Shown here piece by piece: positions 40,911 through 48,862 of a DNA stretch of 64,000 nt. This DNA comes from Mitsuokella multacida DSM 20544 (GTDB lineage Bacteria; Bacillota; Negativicutes; Selenomonadales; Selenomonadaceae), in assembly GCF_000155955.1 (NCBI RefSeq), contig NZ_GG697142.2, forward strand, positions 219,646 to 283,645. Reading direction: 5' to 3'. The notes below the pieces were generated by a model. The model was not told the origin of the DNA. It saw only the letters and a list, made by a program, of their open reading frames with translations, and searched no databases. Within the stretch, counting starts at the first letter, position 1, and each line of letters starts with the position of its first letter. The translations under genes and the position numbers were made by a program.

Positions 40911-41897
40911 TTGCGCTCAAAAATCTTAGCTCTGCTCAGAGAAGCAGGTGATTCGTATCTTTCTGGTGAGGAGATGGCGAAGCGCTTGGGCGTCTCGCGC
41001 ACGGCGGTCTGGAAACACATCCAGGAGCTGCGGCGCGATGGCTACGACATCGTCAGTCACTCGCGCAGCGGGTATTCCCTGCAGAGTGCGCCGGACACGC
41101 TGCGCCCGGAGGAAATCAAGAATGGCCTCCATACGAAGCGCATCGGCACGGAAATCCGCTTCTACCCGACCATCGATTCGACGAATCTCGAGGCAAAGCG
41201 GCTGGCGCAGCAGGGCGCTCCCGATGGCCTTGTCGTCGTCGCCGAGGAGCAGGGCAAGGGGCGCGGACGCCTCGAGCGCTCCTTCTTCTCGCCGGCCGGC
41301 AAGGGCATCTGGTTCTCCGTCATCCTGCGCCCGGACTTCCTGCCGCAGGATGCACCGAAGTGCACGCTGCTGTCCGCCGTCGCGGTCGCGAAGGCGGCTG
41401 AGGACTTTGGCATGAAGGTCGGCATCAAGTGGCCGAATGACGTGCTCGCGGGCGGCAAGAAGCTCGTGGGCATCCTGACCGAGATGAGTGCCGAGATGGA
41501 GCGCATCCACTACGTCATCATCGGCACGGGCATCAATGTCAACATCAAAGCGGAGGAATTCCCGGAAGAGCTGCGCGATAAAGCGGCCTCCTTCTCGGAG
41601 ATCAAGGGCGAGAAGATTCCGCGCGCTGCCTTTTTCCGTGCGGTGCTGGAGCACATGGATGCGCTCTACGATGCCATCCTGCGCGAGGGCTTCGCGGAGG
41701 TCTTCTCGGAGTGGCGCCGCTACAGCATCACGCTCGGGCAGACAGTCCGTATCATCGATGCGCGCGGCGGCGGTCAGGGCGCATTCGTCGGCAAGGCCGT
41801 CGACATCGATGAAGATGGCGCGCTGCTCGTCGACACGGCGGCAGGCCGCCGCCGCGTCCTCGCGGGCGATGTCTCCATCCGCCCGCAGCAGGACTGA
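40911..41897 (+). CDS. birA: Biotin operon repressor / biotin--protein ligase
   Basis: A 328-aa bifunctional protein. The N-terminal winged HTH (EEMAKRLGVSRTAVWKHIQEL, shortened: RLGVSRTAVWKHI) can repress biotin genes; the catalytic domain has EEQGKGRGRLERSFFSP, KWPNDVLAGGKKLVGIL and GTGINVN; a C-terminal SH3-like domain follows. TTG at 40911 is favoured: AGGAGG at 40897-40902 sits 8 bases upstream. An in-frame ATG at 40878 overlaps a TATAAT (40874-40879) that probably serves as the -10. Confidence 0.93.
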   Translation: MRSKILALLREAGDSYLSGEEMAKRLGVSRTAVWKHIQELRRDGYDIVSHSRSGYSLQSAPDTLRPEEIKNGLHTKRIGTEIRFYPTIDSTNLEAKRLAQQGAPDGLVVVAEEQGKGRGRLERSFFSPAGKGIWFSVILRPDFLPQDAPKCTLLSAVAVAKAAEDFGMKVGIKWPNDVLAGGKKLVGILTEMSAEMERIHYVIIGTGINVNIKAEEFPEELRDKAASFSEIKGEKIPRAAFFRAVLEHMDALYDAILREGFAEVFSEWRRYSITLGQTVRIIDARGGGQGAFVGKAVDIDEDGALLVDTAAGRRRVLAGDVSIRPQQD

Positions 41898-41927
41898 GAC
41901 AAGGCAAGTACAACAGGAGGATTATCT

Positions 41928-42731
41928 TTGTTACTAGTTCTAGATATCGGCAACACGAACATTGCCATGGGCGCCTATGAGGGCAAGGAGCTCTGCAAGC
42001 ACTGGCGCATCTCGACGGACCGCCAGAAGACGGGCGATGAGTACGGCATGCTCATCAACAGCCTGTTCCACTACCAGGGCATCGAGATGGCGGACATCCA
42101 TGCCATCATCATCTCGTCCGTCGTGCCGCCGCTCGTCGTGCCGTTCATCAAGATGTGCGAGCGCTACTTCCACCTGCGCCCGCTGATCGTCGGGCCGGGC
42201 ATCAAGACGGGCATCCGCCTCAACTACGAGAACCCGTGCTCGATCGGCGCGGACCGCATCGTCAATGTCGTCGGCGCCTACGAGCAGTACGGCGGCCCGC
42301 TGATCGTCATCGACATCGGCACGGCGACGACGTTCGATGTCGTCGCGAAGAACGGCGACTTCCTCGGCGGGGTCATCGCGCCGGGCATCGGCACGAGCTC
42401 GGAGGCACTTTTTCAGCGTGCAGCCCAGCTGCCGCGCATCGAGCTCGTGCCGCCGAAGAACATCATCTGCCGCAATACGATCCAGGGCATGCAGGCGGGC
42501 ATTATCTTCGGCTACGTCGGCCAGATCGATGAGATCGCGCGCCGCATCAAGCGGGAAATGCGCGAGAACGGTGTGGAGGAGGAAGTCAAGGTCATCGCGA
42601 CGGGCGGCCTCGCGCGCATGATCGCGAAGGAATCCGCCACGATCGACAAGATCGACCACTTCCTGACGCTCACGGGCCTGCGCGTCCTCTACGAGCGCAA
42701 CCAGAAAGGACGTCCGCATGAAGATCGGTGA
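41928..42731 (+). CDS. coaX: Type III pantothenate kinase
   Basis: First step of coenzyme A synthesis, ATP plus pantothenate. The ASKHA fold shows the phosphate-1 motif LDIGNTNIAMG, GADRIVNVVGAYE and the adenosine-side DIGTATTFDVV; GGVIAPGIGTSSEALF is the family segment. 267 aa. TTG at 41928 lies 7 bases after AGGAGG. It overlaps the dusB start by 14 bases, implying translational coupling. Confidence 0.94.
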   Translation: MLLVLDIGNTNIAMGAYEGKELCKHWRISTDRQKTGDEYGMLINSLFHYQGIEMADIHAIIISSVVPPLVVPFIKMCERYFHLRPLIVGPGIKTGIRLNYENPCSIGADRIVNVVGAYEQYGGPLIVIDIGTATTFDVVAKNGDFLGGVIAPGIGTSSEALFQRAAQLPRIELVPPKNIICRNTIQGMQAGIIFGYVGQIDEIARRIKREMRENGVEEEVKVIATGGLARMIAKESATIDKIDHFLTLTGLRVLYERNQKGRPHEDR

Positions 42732-43686
42732 GTTTTCGTTCAAGACGCCGGTGTTCCTCGCGCCGATGGCCGGCGTGACGGACACGGCCTACCGCATCAT
42801 CGCGCACGACATGGGCTGCCCGCTCTGCTTTGCCGAGATGGTGTCGTCACAGGGCATCCACTTCCGCAACGAGCGCACGCTGGCTATGCTGCAGTCGGAG
42901 AAAGAGGAGAGGCCGCTGGCCATGCAGATCTTCGCCAATACACCGGAGATGGCGGCAGAAGCGGCCGCCTTTGTCGAAGCACTCGGCACGGCGGACATCC
43001 TCGACTTCAACATGGGCTGCCCCGCGCCGAAGATCGTCAAGAATGGGGAGGGCTCGGCCCTGATGCGTGACCCAGAGCGCGCGTTCGCCATTCTCTCGGC
43101 CATCCGCAAGGCGGTCAAGATGCCCGTGACGGTCAAGATGCGCAAGGGCTGGGATGCGGCGTCGGTCAATGTCGTTGAGATGGCGAAGCTGGCGGAGGAA
43201 GCCGGCGTGGATGCCATCGCCGTGCACGGCCGCACGCGCGAGCAGTTCTACACGGGCCGTGCGGACTGGGAGATCATCGGCGAAGTGAAGCGCGCGGTCA
43301 AGATCCCTGTCATCGCCAACGGTGACGTGCGCACGTTTGACGACCTCGACAAGATCCGCGCGGTCACGGGCTGCGACGGCGTCATGATCGGCCGTGCCGC
43401 ACAGGGCAATCCCTGGATCTTCCGCCAGTTCACCCATTATCTCGAGACGGGCGAGCGGCTGCCGGGGCCGACGATGAAGGAGCGCGCTGCGGTCATCCTG
43501 CGCCACCTAGACCTGCTGCTCAAGTACAAGGGCGACTACGTCGGCCCGCGCGAGATGCGCAAGCACGCGACCTGGTACACGCGCGGCATCGTGCACGGCG
43601 CCATCCTGCGCGACCGCTTCAACAAGGCTGTGACACGCGAGGATTTCGTCGAGATCTTAGAAGAATACTTTGAAGGGAAGGATTGA
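42718..43686 (+). CDS. dusB: tRNA-dihydrouridine synthase DusB
   Basis: An FMN-dependent enzyme reducing uridine in the tRNA D-loop. The TIM barrel starts FLAPMAGVTDTAYR, with the general-acid Cys in GCPLCFAEMVSSQG region, NMGCPAPKIVKNGEG, VTVKMRKGWD, AVHGRTREQFYTG and IANGDVRT. 322 aa. coaX-dusB adjacency resembles the order seen in other Firmicutes. Its stop is 2 bases before the next start. Confidence 0.94.
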   Translation: MKIGEFSFKTPVFLAPMAGVTDTAYRIIAHDMGCPLCFAEMVSSQGIHFRNERTLAMLQSEKEERPLAMQIFANTPEMAAEAAAFVEALGTADILDFNMGCPAPKIVKNGEGSALMRDPERAFAILSAIRKAVKMPVTVKMRKGWDAASVNVVEMAKLAEEAGVDAIAVHGRTREQFYTGRADWEIIGEVKRAVKIPVIANGDVRTFDDLDKIRAVTGCDGVMIGRAAQGNPWIFRQFTHYLETGERLPGPTMKERAAVILRHLDLLLKYKGDYVGPREMRKHATWYTRGIVHGAILRDRFNKAVTREDFVEILEEYFEGKD

Positions 43687-43688
43687 AT

Positions 43689-45080
43689 ATGGCAAAAGAA
43701 GAGAAGGCGTCCGTCTGGTCCTCGTACACTGAGGCAGATAAAGAGGCGCTCGAGAAACTGGCCGCTGGCTACCGCGATTTCCTCTCCACGTGCAAGACGG
43801 AGCGCGAGAGCGTCCGAGAGGCCGTACGCCAGGCAGAGGCTGCCGGCTACCGGGACCTGCAGGATGTCCTGCGTTCCGGCGAGAAGCTCAAGGCCGGCGA
43901 CAAGGTCTATGCCGTCAACATGAAGAAGAGCATCGTGCTGTTCCAGATCGGCGAGGAGCCGCTGGAAAAGGGCCTGGCCATCCTCGGCGCGCACATCGAC
44001 ACGTGCCGACTCGATGTCAAGCAGAACCCGCTCTACGAGGACGGCGGCCTCGCCTACCTCGACACGCATTACTACGGCGGTATCAAGAAGTACCAGTGGG
44101 TCACGCTGCCGCTCGCACTGCACGGCGTCGTCGTCAAGAAGGACGGCACGGTCGTCGAAATCTGCATCGGCGAGGCGGAAGGCGACCCTGTCTTCTGCGT
44201 GACGGACCTGCTGATCCACCTCTCGCAGGAGCAGATGAAGAAGAACGCCGCCAAGGTCATCGAGGGCGAAGACCTCGACATCCTCGTCGGCAACTACCCG
44301 CTCAAGGACGGCGAGAAGGAATCGGTCAAGGCTGGCGTCCTGAAGCTCATCGAGGAGCAGTACGGCATCGAGGAGGAGGACTTCCTCTCGGCTGAGCTCG
44401 TCCTCGTGCCGGCCGGCCGCGCGCGCGACCTCGGCTTTGACCGCAGCATGATCCTAGCCTACGGGCAGGACGACCGCGTCTGCGCCTACACGAGCCTCGT
44501 GGCCATGCTCGAGAGTGATGGAGCGCGCAAGCGCACCTCGTGCTGCCTGCTCGTCGACAAGGAAGAGATCGGCAGCGTCGGTGCCACGGGCATGCAGTCA
44601 CACTTCTTCGAGAACATCCTCGCAGAGCTCATGAACGCCTGTGGCCAGTACAGCGAGCTCGGCCTGCGCCGCTGCCTCGCCAACTCCAAGATGCTCTCGT
44701 CCGACGTCTCGAGTGCCTACGATGCGCTCTACGCCAGCGCCTACGACAAGAAGAACGTTGCCTACCTCGGCCGCGGCATGGTATTCAACAAGTTCACGGG
44801 TGCTCGCGGCAAGTCGGGCTCCAACGACGCCAACGCCGAATACCTCGGCGAGATTCGCCGCATGCTCGAGAAGCACGATGTCCACTTCCAGCTGGCTGAG
44901 CTCGGCCGCGTCGACCTCGGCGGCGGCGGCACGATTGCCTACATCATGAGCCTCTACGGCATGCAGGTCATCGACAGCGGTGTTGGTGTCCTCTCGATGC
45001 ACGCCCCGTGGGAAGCGACGAGCAAGGTTGACATCTACGAGACGAAGAAGGGCTACATGGCCTTCCTTGCAGAGGCCTGA
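43689..45080 (+). CDS. M18-family aminopeptidase
   Basis: A zinc aspartyl-type aminopeptidase, 463 aa, cytosolic. Metal ligands are in GAHIDTCRLDVKQNPL (His/Asp), DKEEIGSVGATG (Glu-Glu) and the C-terminal LSMHAPWEATSKVD (His). LDTHYYGGIKKYQWVTLPLAL is the family substrate-loop region. It probably trims peptides after proteolysis. ATG at 43689 follows AAGGGAAGGA; a TTG at 43683 is also possible. It ends the birA-coaX-dusB run. Confidence 0.9.
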   Translation: MAKEEKASVWSSYTEADKEALEKLAAGYRDFLSTCKTERESVREAVRQAEAAGYRDLQDVLRSGEKLKAGDKVYAVNMKKSIVLFQIGEEPLEKGLAILGAHIDTCRLDVKQNPLYEDGGLAYLDTHYYGGIKKYQWVTLPLALHGVVVKKDGTVVEICIGEAEGDPVFCVTDLLIHLSQEQMKKNAAKVIEGEDLDILVGNYPLKDGEKESVKAGVLKLIEEQYGIEEEDFLSAELVLVPAGRARDLGFDRSMILAYGQDDRVCAYTSLVAMLESDGARKRTSCCLLVDKEEIGSVGATGMQSHFFENILAELMNACGQYSELGLRRCLANSKMLSSDVSSAYDALYASAYDKKNVAYLGRGMVFNKFTGARGKSGSNDANAEYLGEIRRMLEKHDVHFQLAELGRVDLGGGGTIAYIMSLYGMQVIDSGVGVLSMHAPWEATSKVDIYETKKGYMAFLAEA

Positions 45081-45110
45081 GCTTCTTTAGTACAAGATCA
45101 CGAGCATATG

Positions 45111-45155
45111 GGCAATAAAAAACACGGACCAATCTGGTCCGTGTTTTTTATTGCC
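45111..45155. terminator. Bidirectional terminator with a perfect 20-bp stem
   Basis: GGCAATAAAAAACACGGACC (45111-45130) is exactly complementary to 45136-45155 around a 5-base loop. The central A6/T6 tracts serve both the M18 gene and deoD. Confidence 0.95.
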
Positions 45156-45168
45156 ATTTTGTCGGTCG

Positions 45169-45879
45169 TCAGTCTTCGATGGCCGTCTCGAGTGCAATCT
45201 TGATCATATCGTTGAAGGACGTCTGGCGTTCCTCCGTCGTGCAGGCCTCTCCTGTCAGCAGGTGATCGCTGACCGTGAAGAGTGCGAGTGCCTGGACGTG
45301 TGCCTCGGCTGCGAGTGTGTAGAGCGCAGCCGCTTCCATCTCGACGGCGAGGATGCCGTACTTGCGAAGTTTGTCGTTGTCGATGTCGTCGTCATAGAAG
45401 CGGTCGACCGAGATGATGTTGCCGACCGTCGCCTTGAGGTTGAGCTTCTTCGTGTTGGCAACTGCCTTCGAGAGCAGGTCGTAGTCAGCAATCGGGCAGT
45501 AGTTGATGGAACCGCCGAAGATATTGCGGATGATGGAGGAGTCCGTGCTGGCCGCCTGGGCAATCAGCACATCGCGCAGGTGGACATCCGGGTGCATGGC
45601 ACCACAGGTGCCGACGCGGAAGAGCTTCTTGCAGCCGAATTCATGGATGAGCTCATGCACGTAGATCGAGATGGACGGGATGCCCATGCCCGTGCCCTGG
45701 ACCGATACGGGAACGCCCTTGTAGGTGCCCGTGAAGCCGAGGATATTGCGGACAGACGTGTACTGCTTCGGATTGTCGAGGAAGTTTTCGGCAATGAACT
45801 TGGCGCGCAGCGGGTCGCCCGGCAGCAGGATGCGCTCAGCAATCTCGCCCTTTTCGGCAGCAATATGTGGTGTGCTCAT
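45169..45879 (-). CDS. deoD: Purine-nucleoside phosphorylase DeoD-type
   Basis: A 236-aa hexameric enzyme cleaving purine nucleosides with phosphate. Key segments are LLPGDPLRAKFIAENFLDN, GTGMGIPS (phosphate), FRVGTCGAM, AVEMEAAALYTLA (Glu contacting ribose) and TVSDHLLTGE with the catalytic Asp. AAGGAAC precedes the ATG. It is monocistronic and complements hpt in purine salvage. Confidence 0.96.
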   Translation of the reverse strand: MSTPHIAAEKGEIAERILLPGDPLRAKFIAENFLDNPKQYTSVRNILGFTGTYKGVPVSVQGTGMGIPSISIYVHELIHEFGCKKLFRVGTCGAMHPDVHLRDVLIAQAASTDSSIIRNIFGGSINYCPIADYDLLSKAVANTKKLNLKATVGNIISVDRFYDDDIDNDKLRKYGILAVEMEAAALYTLAAEAHVQALALFTVSDHLLTGEACTTEERQTSFNDMIKIALETAIED

Positions 45880-45957
45880 GGATAGTTCCTTCTTTCTGTC
45901 TGGAATGTGGATGGACGACGTAATGTCTTTTCTGAAGATTTGAAATCGTATACACTC

Positions 45958-45986
45958 ATTATACTGAAAATGTGCTCGAAAGAAAA
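45958..45986 (-). promoter_or_regulatory. Weak candidate promoter for deoD
   Basis: Minus-strand TATAAT (45963-45958) with a poor -35 (TTTTCT, 45986-45981) at 17 bases. The leader is about 70 bases. Confidence 0.4.
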
Positions 45987-46046
45987 GGCCAAATGTCCCG
46001 CCATCGCGGCAAGAGACGTCGTTTTCCCAGCAGATTAGGAGCTGAT

Positions 46047-46075
46047 TTGACAGATTCGTGCTAAAGTGCTATAAT
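46047..46075 (+). promoter_or_regulatory. Strong promoter of RNase P RNA
   Basis: Consensus TTGACA (46047-46052), 17-base spacer, TATAAT (46070-46075). The start point would fall close to the mature 5' end near 46085-46089. Confidence 0.85.
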
Positions 46076-46088
46076 TCGCTTTGTTGAT

Positions 46089-46442
46089 ATAAGTTGTCAG
46101 GACAATCGCGGCAGCCCTCGAGGCTGATGAGGAAAGTCCGGGCTCCACAGGGCAGTGTGCTGGATAACGTCCAGCGAGGGTGACCTCAGGGAAAGTGCCA
46201 TAGAGATTTAGACCGCCTGAGCAATCAGGTAAGGGTGGAAAGGTGCGGTAAGAGCGCACCAGCAGTCAGGTGACTGGCTGGCTTCGGTAAACCCCACATG
46301 GAGCAAGACCAAATAGGGAAGGGATGATGCGGCCCGCGGAACCTTCCGGGTTGAGTCGCTTGAGCCGGCAGGCAACTGCCGTGCCTAGATAAATGATTGT
46401 CACCGCGTGAGCGGAACAGAACTCGGCTTATTGACGACTTAT
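46089..46442 (+). ncRNA. rnpB: RNase P RNA, bacterial class A
   Basis: The catalytic RNA that matures tRNA 5' ends. P1 is formed by ATAAGTTGTCA (46089-46099) and TGACGACTTAT (46432-46442). The universal core is present: GAGGAAAGTCCGGGCTCC near 46128, the GGAAAGTGCCA and TAAGGGTGGAAAGGTG segments, GGTAAACCCCA, and GATAAATGATTGTCACC plus ACAGAACTCGGCTTA at the 3' end. About 354 nt fits the ancestral A type. Confidence 0.97.
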
Positions 46443-46460
46443 AACACGATGCAAGCAATG

Positions 46461-46487
46461 AGGCTGCCCCTTCTGGCAGCCTGTTTT
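46461..46487 (+). terminator. Terminator of rnpB
   Basis: 8-bp stem AGGCTGCC / GGCAGCCT with a 6-base loop and GTTTTC. Confidence 0.75.
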
Positions 46488-46646
46488 CATGTCTGGGACT
46501 AATCTGAAAAGAACCTGAAAGAAATGAGAGCGAACGAGCCGGGAAATGGTTCAAAACAGAAGGCGCACTTTTATCACGTATTTTATTTTCACGAAGTACG
46601 ACGACTCCTGTCGTATGATTATAAATTAGAAATGGGTCTAAAAGAA

Positions 46647-46795
46647 TAAGCTGAGTCCAGCCCAGGAGCGGGGGAACCAAGTTTTTTGGGGTGAACGTCT
46701 GGCTCACGGTGTCAGGCCAAGCGGCCTTCATGGTGAAATAGGCGAGGGTGGTCTTCTCTACCCTAACCCGGCAGCTAACCTCGTAAGCGAAGAGA
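46647..46795 (+). promoter_or_regulatory. c-di-AMP riboswitch (ydaO-yuaA type)
   Basis: The leader of the NlpC/P60 gene carries the hallmark ydaO sequences: AGGAGCGGGGGAACCA near 46664, TTTGGGGTGAA near 46685, a GGGT...ACCC hairpin around 46746-46763 and CAGCTAACCTCGTAAGCG near 46772-46790. In other bacteria the class senses cyclic di-AMP and usually turns off cell-wall hydrolase or osmolyte genes; NlpC/P60 is a typical target. No T-run hairpin follows; the GAGAGAGGAG ribosome site lies directly after the 3' core, so translational control is plausible. Boundaries are approximate. Bases 46488-46646 are A+T rich; a hairpin TACGAC/GTCGTA (46598-46616) and a TATGAT near 46614 may mark the promoter. 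Confidence 0.87.
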
Positions 46796-46810
46796 GAGAG
46801 GAGTGGCTTT

Positions 46811-47476
46811 TTGAGTAAAGCAATGCGTATCATTTTCGCAGTATCCATGATCCTTATGTGCTGGTTTTCGGTGGCGGGGGCTTCCGCTTTTCGCGTCGGA
46901 GATCAGGGCAGCGATGTAGCAGAAATCCAGGGCCAGCTGGCCAATCTGGGCTACGACGTCACGGCAGACGGTGCCTACGGGCCCGCAACGGTCGAGGCTG
47001 TCAAGAGCTTCCAGATGACGCAGGGCATCAACGCAGATGGACTTGTCGGTCCGTCCACGTACGCCGCTCTGCTCGGCAAATCCATGCCGGCAGTCAGCTC
47101 CACGACGAACTCCATCGCACGCCGCGTCGTATCGGATTCCATGAACTACCTTGGTGTCCCGTACGTCTTCGGCGGTACGACGCCGAACGGCTTCGACTGC
47201 TCCGGTTACGTCCGCTATGTGTTCGCCAATGCCGGTGTCTATCTGCCGCGCACGGCTGATGCACAGTATGAGGTCGGCTACTCGGTTTCCACGAGCGAGC
47301 TCATGCCGGGCGACCTCGTCTTCTTCTCGACGTATGAGCCGGGTGCATCGCACGTCGGCATCTACCTTGGCGATGGTGATTTCATCAACGCATCGTCGAG
47401 CCAGGGTGTATCGGTTGCATCCCTGTACAGTTCCTATTGGGGTTCCTGCTATATCGGTGCCCGTCGCGTCATGTAA
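46811..47476 (+). CDS. Secreted NlpC/P60 peptidoglycan hydrolase with peptidoglycan-binding domain
   Basis: A 221-aa exported DL-endopeptidase. A signal peptide spans residues 1-26 (cleavage near AGASA). A PG_binding_1 domain follows (about 30-88: GSDVAEIQGQLANLGYDV ... GLVGPSTYAAL). The NlpC/P60 domain covers about 100-221, with catalytic Cys in GFDCSGYVRYV and His in ASHVGIYLG. The third polar position reads Asn (FINASS) where many members have His. TTG at 46811 lies about 8 bases after GAGAGGAG. The c-di-AMP riboswitch upstream ties wall cleavage to second-messenger level. Confidence 0.92.
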   Translation: MSKAMRIIFAVSMILMCWFSVAGASAFRVGDQGSDVAEIQGQLANLGYDVTADGAYGPATVEAVKSFQMTQGINADGLVGPSTYAALLGKSMPAVSSTTNSIARRVVSDSMNYLGVPYVFGGTTPNGFDCSGYVRYVFANAGVYLPRTADAQYEVGYSVSTSELMPGDLVFFSTYEPGASHVGIYLGDGDFINASSSQGVSVASLYSSYWGSCYIGARRVM

Positions 47477-47483
47477 TCTTTTC

Positions 47484-47515
47484 GGAGAGGGGCAAGCGTC
47501 TCTCTCCCTTTTTTT
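47484..47515 (+). terminator. Intrinsic terminator after the NlpC/P60 gene
   Basis: 8-bp stem GGAGAGGG / CTCTCTCC with an 8-base loop, then C and T7. Confidence 0.82.
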
Positions 47516-47541
47516 ACTTTTTTACCGGAAGGGGTGGAATC

Positions 47542-47619
47542 ATGGGGGATCTCTTCCTATTGTTCCTGATCATCCTGATGTTTGCCTTTGCCTATTGGGA
47601 TGAATTGTTCACGGAGTGA
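47542..47619 (+). CDS. Putative 25-aa membrane peptide
   Basis: A short ORF: ATG after GGAAGGGG (spacing about 7), encoding MGDLFLLFLIILMFAFAYW then DELFTE. Residues 4-18 are uninterrupted hydrophobic, so it would be a single-span membrane peptide with an acidic end. It sits between two terminators (47484-47515 and 47625-47653) and no promoter is visible in the 26 bases before it, so expression would need read-through from the wall hydrolase gene. The strong ribosome site and its own terminator argue that it is real; function unknown. Confidence 0.5.
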   Translation: MGDLFLLFLIILMFAFAYWDELFTE

Positions 47620-47624
47620 TAATG

Positions 47625-47653
47625 GGCCGTCTGCTTGTCAGATGGCCTTTCTT
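47625..47653 (+). terminator. Terminator after the 25-aa ORF
   Basis: 9-bp stem GGCCGTCTG / CAGATGGCC (one G-T), 5-base loop, TTTCTTG. Confidence 0.7.
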
Positions 47654-47697
47654 GTCAGGACTGCGTGTGTATTTTTCTGAAACTTTACGCTGAGAGG

Positions 47698-47726
47698 TTG
47701 CATATTATCTCGTTTTTGGGTAAGAT
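47698..47726 (+). promoter_or_regulatory. Promoter for dprA-topA-trmFO-hslVU
   Basis: TTGCAT (47698-47703), 17-base spacer, TAAGAT (47721-47726). Confidence 0.6.
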
Positions 47727-47760
47727 GATATAACGTATAGACCAGGAAGAAGGCGATGCA

Positions 47761-48858
47761 ATGGATGCAAGGCAGGATTTCTATCTGGCGGCGCTCGCGC
47801 AGTGCCCGGGACTTGGCAGCCGCAGGCTCGGCCTGCTCTTAGAGACGGGCCGCGATGCCGTATCGCTCTGGCAGATGCCAGCGCTCGAGATGAGCCGGCT
47901 GGTCCGGATGCCGCAGGGGCTCGTCGAGGCCCTGCAGTCGTTCCGCAGGACGCATCCCGACTTGCCGGAATCGCTGGCCGAGAGCTGCCAGCAGCGCGGC
48001 GTGCATCTCTGCACGATCCGCGATGCCTCCTATCCGTATTTATTGAAGGAAATCTTCTCTGCGCCGCCCGTGCTCTACTTCCGCGGGACGCTCGAGCCCG
48101 AGGCGCGCCGCGTCGCGATCGTCGGGTCGAGGCGCCTGAGCCCCTACGGGGAGGCACTGGCCCTGGAGTTCGGCGAGCAGCTGGCGGCTGCCGGCCTGAC
48201 GGTCGTCAGCGGTGCGGCGCGCGGCATCGATACGAGGTCGCATCGCGGCGCCCTCAAGACGGGGCGCACGGTCGCGGTGCTCGGCTGCGGCATCGATGTG
48301 GCATATCCTGCGGAGAACCGCCGCCTGCTCATGGAGATCGCAGAGAGCGGCGGTGCCGTCATATCGGAGTACGGCCCGGGCGTTCAGCCTCTGCCCGCTT
48401 TCTTCCCTGCGCGCAACCGCATCATCAGTGGGCTGTCCGAGGGCACGCTCGTCGTCGAGGCGGCCGCGCGCAGCGGCTCGTTGATCACGGCGGAGCTCGC
48501 CCTTGGCGAGGGCCGTGAGGTCTATGCGTTGCCGGGCAGTGTCTTCTCCAAGATGAGCGAGGGCTGCCATCACCTGATCCAGCAGGGGGCAAGTCTCGTG
48601 ACGAAGCCCTGCGACATCCTCGAGGACATGGGGCTCGTCCAGAAAGTTGCGGCGAAGAAGCAGAAGAGCATGACGCCGGACGAGCGCAGGATCTATCAGG
48701 TCCTGTCATTTGACCACCCGCTGAGCGCGGATGAGATCCTCATGAGTCTCCCGGATGGGGAGATGCCGAGTCTGTCCTTCACGCTCCTGCAGATGGAGCT
48801 CAAGGGACTGATCATAGAAAATGAACTGCACGCCTACAGGCGTGCCGAGAGGGAGTGA
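47761..48858 (+). CDS. dprA: DNA-processing protein DprA
   Basis: Loads RecA on incoming single-stranded DNA in transformation. A helix-hairpin-helix-type N-terminus (residues 1-60) is followed by the Rossmann-like core with VAIVGSRRLSPYGEALA, SGAARGIDTRSHRGAL, GCGIDVAYPAENR and the ARSGSLITAELALGEGREV segment. A C-terminal winged-helix domain (about 300-365) is present. 365 aa is complete. Only this competence gene is in the window, so transformability cannot be judged. Confidence 0.95.
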   Translation: MDARQDFYLAALAQCPGLGSRRLGLLLETGRDAVSLWQMPALEMSRLVRMPQGLVEALQSFRRTHPDLPESLAESCQQRGVHLCTIRDASYPYLLKEIFSAPPVLYFRGTLEPEARRVAIVGSRRLSPYGEALALEFGEQLAAAGLTVVSGAARGIDTRSHRGALKTGRTVAVLGCGIDVAYPAENRRLLMEIAESGGAVISEYGPGVQPLPAFFPARNRIISGLSEGTLVVEAAARSGSLITAELALGEGREVYALPGSVFSKMSEGCHHLIQQGASLVTKPCDILEDMGLVQKVAAKKQKSMTPDERRIYQVLSFDHPLSADEILMSLPDGEMPSLSFTLLQMELKGLIIENELHAYRRAERE

Positions 48859-48862
48859 CGGT

